Below, piece after piece: positions 24,765 through 35,190 of a stretch of 64,000 nt of DNA. The notes below the pieces were generated by a model. That model saw only the letters and a program-made list of their open reading frames with translations. It made no database searches and had not been told where the DNA came from. Location: contig DASUHB010000074.1 of NCBI GenBank assembly GCA_036273715.1, forward strand, positions 1 to 64,000. The letters run 5' to 3'. The translations under genes and the position numbers were made by a program. Within the stretch, counting starts at the first letter, position 1; each line of letters starts with the position of its first letter. Origin of the DNA: Gemmatimonadaceae bacterium. Lineage in GTDB: Bacteria > Gemmatimonadota > Gemmatimonadetes > Gemmatimonadales > Gemmatimonadaceae.

Positions 24765-27308
24765 TTAGACAGGCCGCGCCGGCGTCGCGTCGAGGAGATC
24801 GCGGATCCGCCGCGCCAGGTGGTCGGGGCGAAACGGCTTCTGGATGAAGGCCGCCCCCGGCTCGAGCATGCCCTGCCGCAGCACGGCGTCGTCGGTGTAT
24901 CCCGACATGTAGAGCACCTTGAGATCGGGCTTGACGGTCCGTAGCTCGCGAACCAGATCCCGCCCGCTCAGCTCCGGCATCACGACGTCGGTGACCAACA
25001 GATCGATGCCGCCCGGCCGGCGGCCGGCGAGCTGCGCTGCTTCGCGGCCGGTCGCCGCTTCGACCACCGTGTAGCCATGGCGCTCCAGCACATCACGCAC
25101 GACCGCGCGCACCGCCGCGGTATCCTCGGCGACCATGATGGTTTCGGTGCCGCGCAGCGATCGTGCAGGTCGCTCGCCCGTCTCCAATGACTCGGGCGGC
25201 CCATCGACCCGCGGCAAATAAATCTTGAAGGTCGATCCCTTTCCCGGCTCGCTGTACACCCAGATGAATCCGTCGCTCTGTTTGACGATGCCGTATACGG
25301 TCGCCAGGCCTAACCCTGTCCCCTTCCCGATCTCCTTGGTCGTGAAGAACGGCTCGAAGATGCGCGCCTTGGTCGCCTCGTCCATCCCGATGCCGGTGTC
25401 GCTGACGGCCATCAACACGTGTGGTCCGGCCGCGGGGCCGGGCCGCTCGGGCGCGAATTCCGTATCGACCATCACGTTGGCGGTCTCGATCGTCAGCCGA
25501 CCTCCGTTAGGCATGGCGTCGCGCGCGTTGACGGCGAGATTCATGAGCACCTGCTCCATCTGGCCGGGATCGGCCCGCACCGACGCGAGCGCCGGGTCGA
25601 GCCGCGTTTCGACCGTGACGTCCTCGCCGATGAGTCGGCCCAACAACTTCTGCGCGCCGGACACCACCGCATTGAGATCGATGATCCGCGGTGCGAGCAC
25701 CTGCCGACGGCTGAAGGCGAGCAGCTGCCGCGTGAGGTCCGCCGCCGCGACCGCCGCGCGCTTGATCTCGGCCACGTCCTGACGCCGCTCGTCCTGCGGA
25801 TCGAGGTCCATGAGCAGCAAATCCGAGTAGCCGGTGATCGCGGTGAGAAGATTGTTGAAGTCGTGCGCGACGCCGCCCGCCAATCGCCCAACGGCTTCCA
25901 TTTTCTGCGCCTGTCGGAATTGCTCCTCGAGTTGGCGCCGTTCCGTGACGTCCACCCAGACGCCCACCACCTCGGCGTCCTCGCCGAACGTGTCGCCGAC
26001 GACGCGTGACTCGTCCCGGATCCAGCGATACGTGCCCGAGCGCTCCCGAAACCGGTACTCGTAGACCATGCGACCGGTTCGCGCCAACTCGTTCTGCGCC
26101 TCGAGGGTGCGCGCCATGTCGTCGGGATGGACGCCGGCGATCCACCATCCGTCGGCCAGAACTTCCTCGACGCTGTACCCGATGAACCGCGTGATGTTGT
26201 CGCTCACCCACACGCCGTGAAAGTTTGCGCCTCGCAGCTTCGTCACGTAGAGCACCGCGTTGCTCGAGGTGAGCGCTTGCGCGAGACGGTTCTGCACCTC
26301 GCGCAGCTCGCGCTCGGCACGCTGGCGCGCCGTGACGTCGTTGATCACCACGAGCTCGGCCGGGCGGCCTTCCCACGTTAGGCTGCAGGCGCTGATCTCG
26401 ACGTCCATCACCGCGCCGGATTTGGTGCGGTGGCGCCACGTGCCCACGGAGTGGAGGGCGTGCGGCGGCTGGTCGAGCTCGTGGTGCAGCCGCTGCACTT
26501 CCTCGGGCGGCCGAAGCGCATCGATGGTGAGCGACAGGAACTCGTCTTTCGTGTACCCGTAGGCCTGCGTCGCCGCGACGTTCACCGCCAGGATGCGGTG
26601 CGTTTCGCGATCGAAGACCCACGAGGGCAGCGGCGTGTGCTCGAACAGCAGTCGATGGCGTTGTTCCGAGCTTGCCAGCTGCTCGAAAATGCGGCTCAGC
26701 GCGATCGCTTGCCCGACCTGGAACGCCACCGTGCGGGCGAACGCGAGCCATTCGTCGCCGCCTAACGATTTGCTCGCCGAGTCGAACAGCAGCACGCCCT
26801 GCTCCTCGCCCCGAGCACTGATCGGCGCCAGCATCGCTTCCAACGTGCTCGCGCGGTGCAGGAAATCACCGGCCACGGCCTGCGGCACGCTGGACGATGG
26901 TATCGCGATTGGTTTGCCTTCATCGAGGACCAAATCCAGCAGATCGGCGTGCCCGAACAGCGTCGGAAGTCCCGCCGCGATGTCTTCGCTGTAACCGACC
27001 TGAGCCACGCAGCGCCACCCATCGGCGCCGCGCACGAGGATCGCAGCGCGGGACAGCCCGGCCGCATCGACGCACTGCGTCAGGACATCCTGCAGCGAGC
27101 CCTCCGCATCGCCGCGTTGGGCAAGAGCGTTGGCGATCGTGTTCAGCACCGGCAGAGCTGCCGCCCGCAGCGACACCCGGCGGGAGATGTCGGATCGCAG
27201 CGCCACCTGGCGCTGCAACTGATGAATGAGCGGCGAATCGTATTCGACGCGTTGGACCGCTGGCGCCGGCCCGACCGCCTGGTCTGCGGAAGGGGTACGG
27301 ATCGCCAC
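24765..27308 (-). CDS. Hybrid sensor histidine kinase (GAF-PAS-PAS-HK-REC)
   Basis: An 847-residue cytoplasmic kinase with no membrane segment. Domains in order: a GAF-like region (about 60-205), two PAS domains (about 215-335 and 345-465, with [12 protein letters not shown] in the second), a HisKA domain with [16 protein letters not shown], an ATPase ([47 protein letters not shown]) and a C-terminal receiver ([36 protein letters not shown]). This class usually senses a small ligand or redox state in the cytoplasm. Its stop lies 4 bp from the convergent dehydrogenase operon. No output regulator is adjacent. Confidence 0.92.
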   Translation of the reverse strand: MAIRTPSADQAVGPAPAVQRVEYDSPLIHQLQRQVALRSDISRRVSLRAAALPVLNTIANALAQRGDAEGSLQDVLTQCVDAAGLSRAAILVRGADGWRCVAQVGYSEDIAAGLPTLFGHADLLDLVLDEGKPIAIPSSSVPQAVAGDFLHRASTLEAMLAPISARGEEQGVLLFDSASKSLGGDEWLAFARTVAFQVGQAIALSRIFEQLASSEQRHRLLFEHTPLPSWVFDRETHRILAVNVAATQAYGYTKDEFLSLTIDALRPPEEVQRLHHELDQPPHALHSVGTWRHRTKSGAVMDVEISACSLTWEGRPAELVVINDVTARQRAERELREVQNRLAQALTSSNAVLYVTKLRGANFHGVWVSDNITRFIGYSVEEVLADGWWIAGVHPDDMARTLEAQNELARTGRMVYEYRFRERSGTYRWIRDESRVVGDTFGEDAEVVGVWVDVTERRQLEEQFRQAQKMEAVGRLAGGVAHDFNNLLTAITGYSDLLLMDLDPQDERRQDVAEIKRAAVAAADLTRQLLAFSRRQVLAPRIIDLNAVVSGAQKLLGRLIGEDVTVETRLDPALASVRADPGQMEQVLMNLAVNARDAMPNGGRLTIETANVMVDTEFAPERPGPAAGPHVLMAVSDTGIGMDEATKARIFEPFFTTKEIGKGTGLGLATVYGIVKQSDGFIWVYSEPGKGSTFKIYLPRVDGPPESLETGERPARSLRGTETIMVAEDTAAVRAVVRDVLERHGYTVVEAATGREAAQLAGRRPGGIDLLVTDVVMPELSGRDLVRELRTVKPDLKVLYMSGYTDDAVLRQGMLEPGAAFIQKPFRPDHLARRIRDLLDATPARPV

Positions 27309-27453
27309 GCCGATGACCGAGCGAGATCCGGCATCTCCGGCGAACGGCTCACGAGGTCGAACGCGCCTGATTGGCGTGCGAGCTGGCGCCGCTCGTCATC
27401 GACCGTCGTGGGGTCCGGCAAGGTGCGCGTGTCGATCGGCATCTGCACGTAAA

Positions 27454-27680
27454 TCAATACCAGGTGCGGCGTGAACTCGCGCCAACCTCGGGATCGACAT
27501 TCATCGTGACATCGATTTGCTTTTCGGTGGCCATCGATGGCAGCATGCGTTCACTTTCTGAGTCATCGTCGTCAGGGCGAGGCATCCGGGCCGGATATCG
27601 ACCTTCGTTGCCTCGACTTTCGACAGATCGAGGACATGACTAAGGTACCGCCTGCGGGCGCGCAAGAGCGTTCGCCTGGT
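27454..27680 (-). pseudogene. Broken histidine kinase fragment
   Basis: On the minus strand, RYLSHVLDLSKVEATKVDIR matches the end of a HisKA domain and linker found in many sensor kinases. After a frameshift, PSMATEKQIDVTMNVDPEVG continues the typical start of the ATPase domain, then a TGA ends the frame at 27454. No intact kinase can be read through. It fills most of the 27309-27700 gap, which otherwise holds no gene. It is likely the remains of a second sensor gene next to the intact hybrid kinase. Confidence 0.6.
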
Positions 27681-27700
27681 CCTAACGCACGAATCCAGAC

Positions 27701-28942
27701 ATGACCACTGGTCCACTCGGCATCGGCGTCATTGGCAGCGGCTTCAATGCGCGTTTTCACCTCCACGCCTTTCGTGCGGTGCGGGACGCGGAGATCCGCG
27801 GTGTGTACAGCCCGCACGAGGCGCATGCCGCCGAGGCGGCCACGCTGGCTCGGTCGCTCGACGTGGGTCCTGCACGTGCATTCAGGACCATCGCCACGAT
27901 GGTAGCCGATCCGGCGATCGACGCGATCTGGTTGTGCGGCCGCAACGACGCGCGCGTCGAGAACATCGAAGCCATCGTCGACGCGGCGGCCGGGCGCGCA
28001 GCGCCGTTGCGCGGCATTGCCTGCGAGAAGCCCCTGGGGCGAAGTGTCGCCGAGGCAACGCGGCTGACGCGCGCCGTGAAGCGCGCGAACATCATGCACG
28101 GGTATCTCGAGAATCAGGCGTTCGCGCCTCCGGTGGTTCAGGGGCGGGATCTGATCTGGTCGCGCGGTGCGCGACTAACGGGCCGCCCGTATCTCGCGCG
28201 CGCGGCGGAAGAACACAGCGGCCCGCACGCGCCGTGGTTCTGGCAGGGGCGACTGCAAGGCGGCGGCGTGCTCAACGACATGATGTGCCACTCGGCGCTC
28301 GTGGTGCGACATCTGCTTACCGAACCCGGTCACCCGCTGTCATCGCTTGCCGTGAGGCGGGTGACCGGGCATATCGCAAGCCTCAAGTGGTCGCGACCCG
28401 AGTACGCAAAGCGTCTGGCGCGCACCATGGGCAAGGACGTCGATTACACGAAACATCCGTCGGAGGACTTCGCGAGCGTCACGCTCGAGTTCGAGGACGC
28501 CGAGGGACGGACCGTGTTAGGCGAAGCGAGCACATCCTGGAGTTTCATCGGCGCCGGGCTGCGGCTCTCGGCCGAGCTGCTGGGTCCGGAATACTCGATG
28601 GCGTGGAATTCGTTGGACAGCGGCCTCACGGTATTTTTCAGCCGCGAAGTGCACGGTCGCGCGGGCGAGGATCTCGTCGAAAAGCAGAACGCCGAGATGG
28701 GACTCATGCCCGTCGTAGCGGGCGAAGCCGCCGTCTATGGCTACGAAGCGGAAGATCGGCATTTCGTGCGGGCGTTTCTCGGAAAAGAAACCCCGCTGCT
28801 CACGTTCGACGATGGCCTGGACGTGGTGCGCATCCTCATGGCGGCGTACATGAGCGCGGAGCGGGGCAAAACGGTCGAGTTTCCGCCGCGCGGATTGGAG
28901 GGGTTCGTGCCGCAGGTTGCCAGGGGCGAGTGGAGGCCGTGA
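27701..28942 (+). CDS. Gfo/Idh/MocA-family oxidoreductase
   Basis: A 413-residue cytoplasmic NAD(P)-dependent dehydrogenase-fold protein. The N-terminal Rossmann motif is GVIGSGFNARFHLHAF, and GIACEKPLGRSVAEATRLTRAV carries the E-K-P signature lysine. The second domain includes GGGVLNDMMCHSALVVRHLL, where the family has its catalytic D-x-x-x-H. Family members oxidise or rearrange sugars, inositols or their keto forms. It is not signalled for export, unlike the later paralogue. The monooxygenase gene follows after 26 bp on the same strand. Confidence 0.88.
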   Translation: MTTGPLGIGVIGSGFNARFHLHAFRAVRDAEIRGVYSPHEAHAAEAATLARSLDVGPARAFRTIATMVADPAIDAIWLCGRNDARVENIEAIVDAAAGRAAPLRGIACEKPLGRSVAEATRLTRAVKRANIMHGYLENQAFAPPVVQGRDLIWSRGARLTGRPYLARAAEEHSGPHAPWFWQGRLQGGGVLNDMMCHSALVVRHLLTEPGHPLSSLAVRRVTGHIASLKWSRPEYAKRLARTMGKDVDYTKHPSEDFASVTLEFEDAEGRTVLGEASTSWSFIGAGLRLSAELLGPEYSMAWNSLDSGLTVFFSREVHGRAGEDLVEKQNAEMGLMPVVAGEAAVYGYEAEDRHFVRAFLGKETPLLTFDDGLDVVRILMAAYMSAERGKTVEFPPRGLEGFVPQVARGEWRP

Positions 28943-28968
28943 CATGATTTGGGTTGCCGCCTAACCAC

Positions 28969-30546
28969 ATGAACGGCGTCGACACGCCGGTATTGATCGC
29001 CGGAGCGGGGCCAACAGGCCTCGCGCTCGCCCTCTGGCTCGCCAGGTTAGGCGTTGCGTTTCGCCTCATCGACAAGACCGATAATGTCGCGCCGTTCTCG
29101 CGGGCGCTCGGCGTGCACGCGCGCACGCTCGAGCTCTACCAGCAACTGGGCTTCGCCGAGCAGGTAATCGCCGGCGGGCTCATCGTACCGAGCATTACCT
29201 TGTGGGCGCGGCGCAAGAAGGTGCTCACCGTGCCGTTCAGGAACGTGGGGGAAGGTACGACGCCCTTCCCCTTCGTGCTCGACTTCGCGCAGGACGCGCA
29301 CGAGCGCCTGTTGGTGTCGCAACTCGGTGAGATGGGTGTGGTGGTCGAGCGACGAACCGAGCTCACCGCCTTTACGGATGACGGCGACGCTATCCGCGCC
29401 ACGCTTCGCCATGCGGACGGATCGACCGAAGAGTGCGTGAGCTCATATCTCGCCGGCTGCGACGGCGTGCACTCCATCGTGCGCGAGAAAGCCGGCGCCC
29501 GATTCGCCGGCGGAACGTACGAGCATCTGTTTTACGTCGCCGACGTCGACGCCAGCGGCCCAACGGTCGGCACCGGACTTCACGTGGACCTCGACGAGGC
29601 GGACCTGCTCGCCATCTTCGACATGAAAGGCGCGGGGCGCGTCCGGCTGGTGGGGACCGTCAAGGCCGGCACGACGCCTAACGGCGGGAAGGCCATCGGG
29701 TTCGATGACGTCGCACGCCGTCCCATGGATCAGATGCACCTCCAGGTGCAGAAGGTGAACTGGTTTTCGACGTACCGTGTTCACCACAAGGTGGCGAGCC
29801 GGTTCCGGACGGGTCGGACATTCCTCGTCGGCGACGCCGCGCACGTGCACAGTCCCGTCGGCGCGCAGGGCATGAACACCGGAATCGGCGACGCCGTGAA
29901 TCTCGCCTGGAAGCTCGCCGCGGTCGTCCGCGATGGCGCGGATCCGAGCCTGCTCGACACCTATGAGACCGAGCGCATCGCGTTCGCACGCCGGTTGGTG
30001 GCGACGACGGATCGCGTGTTCGCCATCGCGACCAAGCGAGGCCCGGCCGCGGCGTTCGCACGGACGACATTGTTTCCGTTAGCCGCGTCGCTGCTCTTTC
30101 GTTTTCGCGCGGTGCGGTATCTTCTCTTTCACACGGTATCGCAACTCGGCATCCGCTATCCGGAGAGCGCGCTCAGCGTCGGGATGGCTGGATCGATACG
30201 CGCCGGCGATCGGCTCCCGTGGGTGGCGCCCAACGGCGATGGGACCGCGGCGGGGAACTTCGCGCCGCTGGCGTCGCTGCGTTGGCAAGTTCACACCTAC
30301 GGGGAAGCCGCTTCGGGCGTACGACAGGCGTGCGCCGAGCTAGGCGTCGAATATCACGCGTTCGCGTGGCGAGCAGCGATGGCGAGATCGGGATTCGCGC
30401 GCGGCGCGGTCTACCTGGTGCGGCCGGACGGTTACGTCGCGTTCGCCGACGCGACTGGTGGCGCGGAGCGGCTGGAGGCATACGTTGCCGACCGGCCGTG
30501 GGTGCGCGGCGATCCCATGGAGGACCTGGACCGTGTCCGTGTCTAG
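28969..30546 (+). CDS. FAD-dependent aromatic monooxygenase (PheA/TfdB family)
   Basis: A 525-residue flavoprotein hydroxylase. PVLIAGAGPTGLALALWLA is the G-x-G-x-x-G FAD motif, AGCDGVHSIVREKAG is the D-G motif and FLVGDAAHVHSPVGAQGMN is the G-D motif; all three are diagnostic of group A flavin monooxygenases. The C-terminal part is a thioredoxin-like domain common in phenol hydroxylases. The ATG at 28969 is preferred over a TTG five codons upstream because it lies close to the FAD strand. Substrate is an aromatic or polyketide-type compound, not determined. It overlaps the convergent Gfo/Idh gene by 4 bp. Confidence 0.88.
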   Translation: MNGVDTPVLIAGAGPTGLALALWLARLGVAFRLIDKTDNVAPFSRALGVHARTLELYQQLGFAEQVIAGGLIVPSITLWARRKKVLTVPFRNVGEGTTPFPFVLDFAQDAHERLLVSQLGEMGVVVERRTELTAFTDDGDAIRATLRHADGSTEECVSSYLAGCDGVHSIVREKAGARFAGGTYEHLFYVADVDASGPTVGTGLHVDLDEADLLAIFDMKGAGRVRLVGTVKAGTTPNGGKAIGFDDVARRPMDQMHLQVQKVNWFSTYRVHHKVASRFRTGRTFLVGDAAHVHSPVGAQGMNTGIGDAVNLAWKLAAVVRDGADPSLLDTYETERIAFARRLVATTDRVFAIATKRGPAAAFARTTLFPLAASLLFRFRAVRYLLFHTVSQLGIRYPESALSVGMAGSIRAGDRLPWVAPNGDGTAAGNFAPLASLRWQVHTYGEAASGVRQACAELGVEYHAFAWRAAMARSGFARGAVYLVRPDGYVAFADATGGAERLEAYVADRPWVRGDPMEDLDRVRV

Positions 30547-31883
30547 AGGGTCCAGCCGGAACGGTACTCGGTGCGGACGTACTCCTCGGGCACCTTTGCG
30601 TTAGTCACGTCGCCCGTTTCAGGATTGAGCTCGAGCGCCTGATTCATGCGGATGGCAAGGTTGCCGAGGAGCACCATCTGCGTGAGTGGCCCCGCGTGTC
30701 CGGCGAAGTTGGAACCCGCCGGCGGACCGCCCTTGCACGCGCGAATCCATTCCTGGTACACGCCCGGTGTGCGCGGATACTTCTGCGGTGGCGGGTGCGC
30801 GGAGAACTCCGCCTGCCGTTTGGGGTCGAGCAAGCGCACCGCATCGCCATAGCAATCGGCGACCAGCTTGCCGTCGGTGCCGATCCACAGTTGCGTGCCG
30901 ACATCCGCGTAGCGCGGCCAGTCGAATTCGGGTGCGAGCTCCACCGGGCGCGCCTCGGCGAGACCGCCGTCGTGCCACACCGCGCGCACCGGTGCGCGCG
31001 CGCCGCGTGCGCCGAACTCGTAGACGATGCGCGACAGCTTGGGCGCGGTCTCGGGATAGAGCTCGGTCGTCTCGGCCTCGATGCGCGCCGGGAAGCCGAG
31101 GTTCAAGGTCCAGAACGCCGCATCCATGGCGTGCGCCGCGATGTCGCCTAACGCGCCGCAGCCGAAGTCCCACCAGCCGCGCCAGGTGAACGGCGCGTAC
31201 GCGGGATTGTACGGGCGGGCCGGCGCCGGGCCTAACCAGAGATTCCAGTCCAGCCACGGCGGCACTTCGTATGCCGCCAGCGGCCGCTCGAGGCCCTGGG
31301 GCCAGATCGGCCGGTCGGTCCAGTAGTGCACTTCGCGCACGGTCCCGATCGCACCCGCTTCCACGAGTTCGCGGATGAGGCGCGTGCCGGCGCCGGCGTG
31401 ACCCTGATTGCCCATCTGCGTGGCGACCTTCGTGTGCGCGGCAGCATCCATTATCGCCTTCACTTCGGTCAGCGTGTGTGCGAGCGGCTTCTGACAGAAG
31501 ACGTGCTTGCCGTGTTTCATGGCGAGCAGCGCGGCGGCGGCGTGCGAATGATCCGGGATAGTCACCGTGACCGCGTCGATGTTGTTTGCTTCCTTGTCCA
31601 GCATCTCGCGGTAGTCGCGATACTGCTTTGCTTTCGGGAAGCGGCGAAACGACGTCGCCGCGCTGTGCAGATCGACGTCGCAGAGCGCGTAGATGTTTTC
31701 GGTGCTCACACCCTGCACATCGCTTTCGCCTTTGCCGCCCACGCCGATGCAGGCGATGTTGAGCGTATCGCTGGGCGCGCGATAGCCGCGGCCGAGCACG
31801 TGGCGCGGCACGATGGTGAACGCCGCGCCGGCGAGCGCAACGTCGCCGATAAACTCGCGACGCGAAACCGGTTCGCGGGCCAT
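30543..31883 (-). CDS. Tat-exported Gfo/Idh/MocA-family oxidoreductase
   Basis: A 446-residue protein with a twin-arginine signal (VSRREFIGDVALAGAAFTIV) ahead of the dehydrogenase domain (IACIGVGGKGESDV). CQKPLAHTLTEVKAIMDAA supplies the family E/Q-K-P motif with glutamine in place of glutamate. The substrate domain includes GCGALGDIAAHAMDAAFW. Exported Gfo/Idh proteins of this type are frequent in Gemmatimonadota, Planctomycetes and Acidobacteriota and act on sugars or glycosides. It lies 14 bp downstream of a sugar/nucleoside-type transporter gene on the same strand, so they are likely one operon. Confidence 0.9.
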   Translation of the reverse strand: MAREPVSRREFIGDVALAGAAFTIVPRHVLGRGYRAPSDTLNIACIGVGGKGESDVQGVSTENIYALCDVDLHSAATSFRRFPKAKQYRDYREMLDKEANNIDAVTVTIPDHSHAAAALLAMKHGKHVFCQKPLAHTLTEVKAIMDAAAHTKVATQMGNQGHAGAGTRLIRELVEAGAIGTVREVHYWTDRPIWPQGLERPLAAYEVPPWLDWNLWLGPAPARPYNPAYAPFTWRGWWDFGCGALGDIAAHAMDAAFWTLNLGFPARIEAETTELYPETAPKLSRIVYEFGARGARAPVRAVWHDGGLAEARPVELAPEFDWPRYADVGTQLWIGTDGKLVADCYGDAVRLLDPKRQAEFSAHPPPQKYPRTPGVYQEWIRACKGGPPAGSNFAGHAGPLTQMVLLGNLAIRMNQALELNPETGDVTNAKVPEEYVRTEYRSGWTL

Positions 31884-31897
31884 ACGATGCGGTCGCG

Positions 31898-33118
31898 TTA
31901 GGCGGCGATGGCCGCCGCCGGTTTGGGCTCTTCCGTCGGCACCCGCGGACGGAACAGCATGGCAAAGAGCACGAAAATCACCGCCGCCCCGCATGCCGGC
32001 ACGAGCCACACCGACCGCCAGTCGTGGGCGCCGCCTGGCAGCCGGTACCTGTCAACCACGGGACCGGACAAGAGCGAGCCGATGAAGAGACCGACCCCCT
32101 GCGTGATGAACGCCAGGAATCCCTGCGCCGCGGCGCGGATCGACACGCGGGCGCGCTGGTCGACGTAGATCTGCCCCGTCACGAAGAAGAAATCGTAGCA
32201 GACGCCGTGGAGGATGATGCCGGCATAGAGCATCCACACGTTCACCGTGACGTTGCCGAACGCGAAGAAGAGATAGCGTACCGCCCACGCCGCCATGCCC
32301 AACAGCAGAATCCGCTTCACGCCTAACCGCGACAGCGCCCACGGCAGCAGCAGCATGAAGCCGATCTCGAAGAACTGGCCCAACGTCATCTTGGCCGCGG
32401 CGTCCTGCATTCCGATTTCGTTCAGGAACGGGTTGGTGAACGTGTAGTAGAACTGCAGCGGGATGCAGAGCAGGAACGAGCCGAGGATGAAAATCGCGAA
32501 CGCGTTGTCCTTGAGCAGCGACAGCGCATCGAGGCCGAGCACGTCGCGCACGGTGATCGTCTTGCCCGCGGCGTGGGGCGGCGTGTGCGGCAGCGCGAAC
32601 GAGAATAGGCCTAACACGATCGAGGCCGCCGCCGCCAGCTGCAGCGGCACCGCCGTCGCCTCGAGCTTGAGAAAGCCGACGATGAGCCCGGCCACGATCC
32701 ACCCGATCGTGCCCAGCACCCGCACGAGCGGAAACTCCCGCGTCGGGTCGGTCATGTGGTCGAAAGAAATCGAGTTGGTGAGCGCCAGCGTCGGCATGTA
32801 GCAGAGCGCGTACACGATGAGCACGGCGTAGAACCCGCCGAACCCGTGCATCGTGGATGCGATCCACAACACGATGCCCCCCACGATGTGGAGCAGCGCC
32901 AGGATCTTCTCGGTGGCGAAGAACCGGTCGGCCACCATACCGACGAAGAACGGCGAAATCATCGCCGCGATGGCCGTGGCGCCATAGGCGAGGCCGACCT
33001 GCGTGCCGTCGAACTTGAGCGACGTCCCCAGGTACGTCCCCATGGTGACGAACCAGGCGCCCCAGACGAAGTACTCAAGGAACATCATCGTCGAGAGCTT
33101 GACGCGAACCGCGGTCAT
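31898..33118 (-). CDS. Nucleoside:H+ symporter-type MFS transporter
   Basis: A 406-residue permease of the NupG-like MFS branch with about twelve helices. [19 protein letters not shown] at the N-terminus and [24 protein letters not shown] are typical of this branch, and [19 protein letters not shown] in the second half supports it. It would carry nucleosides or small sugars with protons. The start at ATG 33118 gives the standard N-terminus; the open frame extends far upstream but only in low-complexity sequence. The downstream Gfo/Idh gene may process the imported or periplasmic compound. Confidence 0.85.
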   Translation of the reverse strand: MTAVRVKLSTMMFLEYFVWGAWFVTMGTYLGTSLKFDGTQVGLAYGATAIAAMISPFFVGMVADRFFATEKILALLHIVGGIVLWIASTMHGFGGFYAVLIVYALCYMPTLALTNSISFDHMTDPTREFPLVRVLGTIGWIVAGLIVGFLKLEATAVPLQLAAAASIVLGLFSFALPHTPPHAAGKTITVRDVLGLDALSLLKDNAFAIFILGSFLLCIPLQFYYTFTNPFLNEIGMQDAAAKMTLGQFFEIGFMLLLPWALSRLGVKRILLLGMAAWAVRYLFFAFGNVTVNVWMLYAGIILHGVCYDFFFVTGQIYVDQRARVSIRAAAQGFLAFITQGVGLFIGSLLSGPVVDRYRLPGGAHDWRSVWLVPACGAAVIFVLFAMLFRPRVPTEEPKPAAAIAA

Positions 33119-33226
33119 GTCCGGTCTCCAGAAAAATAACGGCGCGCGAGAAGATACCGCGCGCACCGAGCGCAGCAAGGGACGCGGCTCTACCGCGACG
33201 CGCGCCGCGCGCGCATGGTTCGACGT

Positions 33227-34399
33227 ATGACCACACGCCTCTACTACTCCGATGCGTACCAAACCGAATTCGACGCGCGCGTCGTGGAGCGCGCAGATGA
33301 CGGCCGCCGAATCTATCTCGAGCGCACCGCCTTCTATCCGACGTCGGGTGGACAGCCGCACGACACGGGCACGCTCGGCGGCGCCGCCGTTCGCGACGTG
33401 ATTGACGAAGGCGAGCGCATTGCGCACGTGGTCGACGCTCCGGTGGAGCGAGACTCGGTCACCGGCCGCATCGACTGGGCGCGCCGCTTCGACAACATGC
33501 AGCAGCACACGGGGCAGCATCTCTTGTCCGCCGTGGTGGCGGATCTCTTCGGTTGGGCAACCGTGAGCGTGCGCTTCGGCGCCGGCGTTTCGACACTCGA
33601 TGTCGACGTCGCTTCGATCACGCCCGAGCAGGCGGCGCGCGCCGAGCGCCGCGCGAACGAAATCGTATTCGAGAATCGGCCCGTGACCGTGTCGTATGAA
33701 GAAGCTGCAACCGCGTCCGGACTGCGCAAAGCGTCGGCGCGTGAAGGGACCCTTCGCATCGTGACTATCGCCGACCTCGACCGCAGCGCCTGCGGCGGCA
33801 CGCACGTGCGCGCGACCGGAGAGATCGGGGCGATCCTCGTAGGGAAGATCGACAAGGTGCGTCAGTCGGCGCGGATCGAGTTCGTGTGCGGGATGCGTGC
33901 GGTCGAGCGAGCACGGGCCGATCACGACGCGTTGTCGCGGTTGGCGCAGTCGCTCTCGGCGGCGCCGCACGAAGTGGCCGACCTCGTCGCGCGGCAGAGC
34001 ACGCGCCTCAAGGACGCCGACTCACGGCTGCGGCAGCTCGAGACGGAGCTGGCATCGCGCGTCGCGCGCGAGAGGTACGACGCCGCGCAACCGGACACCG
34101 CCGGCGTGCGACGCGTGGTCGAGCGGCGTGTCGCGGGCTCGCTCGACGAGCTGCGGCCGCTCGCGCTTGCGACGTCGTCGTTGCCGCGCGCGATGTTCAT
34201 CGGCGCCGTCGAGTCGCCGAATGCGTCGGTGCTCGTTGCCGCGTCCGAGGATTCCGGCGTCGACGCCGGGCGGACGCTCAAGGCCGTGCTCGCCGACGCC
34301 GGCGGGCGCGGGGGCGGATCGGCGCGGCTGGCGCAGGGCACCCTTCCCTCGCGCGACGCGCTCGACGGTGCGATGGCATCCCTCGGCGGTGCCCGTTAG
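33227..34399 (+). CDS. Alanyl-tRNA editing protein (AlaX) with DHHA1 domain
   Basis: A 390-residue tRNA editing factor that clears serine or glycine from mischarged tRNA(Ala). It has the zinc-site histidines in [12 protein letters not shown] and the C-x-x-x-H block [15 protein letters not shown]. The middle region is a coiled-coil ([20 protein letters not shown]), and the C-terminal [23 protein letters not shown] is a DHHA1 domain. This is the long AlaX form rather than the short one. The ATG at 33227 is chosen over one four codons upstream because it better matches the conserved TRLYYSD start. Confidence 0.9.
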   Translation: MTTRLYYSDAYQTEFDARVVERADDGRRIYLERTAFYPTSGGQPHDTGTLGGAAVRDVIDEGERIAHVVDAPVERDSVTGRIDWARRFDNMQQHTGQHLLSAVVADLFGWATVSVRFGAGVSTLDVDVASITPEQAARAERRANEIVFENRPVTVSYEEAATASGLRKASAREGTLRIVTIADLDRSACGGTHVRATGEIGAILVGKIDKVRQSARIEFVCGMRAVERARADHDALSRLAQSLSAAPHEVADLVARQSTRLKDADSRLRQLETELASRVARERYDAAQPDTAGVRRVVERRVAGSLDELRPLALATSSLPRAMFIGAVESPNASVLVAASEDSGVDAGRTLKAVLADAGGRGGGSARLAQGTLPSRDALDGAMASLGGAR

Positions 34400-34476
34400 G
34401 CATCGGGTCGGGCCCGTGGTGGCACGTCCCGTGAAGGATGCTCGTGGCACGTGTTCAACTTCCGCAGGAGGCAGCT

Positions 34477-35133
34477 ATGAGGATCGGCATCATTGGCGCG
34501 GGGCACATCGGAGGAAACCTTGCGCGGCGGCTGACGGCCGCCGGGTACGACGTCTCGATCGCGAATTCGCGCGGTCCCGAATCGCTGGTCGATGTCGCAT
34601 CGAAAACGGGCGCCAGGCCCGTGTGGGCGAAAGACGCGGCGCGCGAGAAAGACCTCGTCATCGTGACGATTCCCGAAAAAGACGTGAAAGAGCTGCCCAA
34701 GGATCTCTTCGCATCCGCGAAAGCCGACACGGTCGTCGTGGACACGGGCAACTACTATCCCAAGCGCGACGGAAAGATTGCATCGATCGAAGACGGCACG
34801 ACAGAAAGCCGCTGGGTGTCGGAGCAGCTGGGGCGTCCGGTGGTGAAGGCATTCAACACGATCTATGCGCACAACATCGTCGATCGGCCGCGGCCCAAAG
34901 GCGACGACAAGCGGCTGGCGCTGCCTGTCGCCGGCGACGATACGCGGGCGAAGCAGGTGGTGATGAAGGTGATCGACGAAATCGGCTTCGACAGCGTGGA
35001 CGCGGGGGGCCTGGATGATTCCTGGCGGCAGCAGCCGGGCACGCCGGTGTACGGCACGGAGCTCGACGCGAACGGCGTCAAACGCGCGCTGTCCGAGGCG
35101 CACCACGAGCGGCCGAAGGAATTCCGCGCCTAA
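34477..35133 (+). CDS. F420-dependent-NADP-reductase-like oxidoreductase
   Basis: A 218-residue Rossmann protein. It starts MRIGIIGAGHIGGNLARRL with the nucleotide-binding glycines and has ANSRGPESL, the arginine of which is typical of NADP recognition in this group, and VVKAFNTIYAHNI, the usual middle block. Family members include F420H2:NADP reductases and related NADP-binding enzymes. The ATG at 34477 is preceded by AGGAGG at normal spacing, which excludes the upstream in-frame start. No F420-linked gene is nearby, so the cofactor is uncertain. Confidence 0.85.
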   Translation: MRIGIIGAGHIGGNLARRLTAAGYDVSIANSRGPESLVDVASKTGARPVWAKDAAREKDLVIVTIPEKDVKELPKDLFASAKADTVVVDTGNYYPKRDGKIASIEDGTTESRWVSEQLGRPVVKAFNTIYAHNIVDRPRPKGDDKRLALPVAGDDTRAKQVVMKVIDEIGFDSVDAGGLDDSWRQQPGTPVYGTELDANGVKRALSEAHHERPKEFRA

Positions 35134-35152
35134 CGAATGAGTGTCCGATGTT

Positions 35153-35180
35153 CCGCGGCGCCCGCTGGGGAGCGCCGCGG
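35153..35180. terminator. GC-rich hairpin between convergent genes
   Basis: CCGCGGCGC and GCGCCGCGG pair as a nine-base stem with a ten-base loop, located between the stop of the NADP-binding oxidoreductase and the stop of the ABC permease. No U-run follows, so it is a possible bidirectional pause or terminator site rather than a classic terminator. Confidence 0.5.
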
Positions 35181-35190
35181 GACGACCGGG

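Noticed and set aside
34419-34450. Sigma-54-like TGGCACG sites before the NADP-binding oxidoreductase
   Set aside because: The -12 GC element is missing at the required spacing in both copies.
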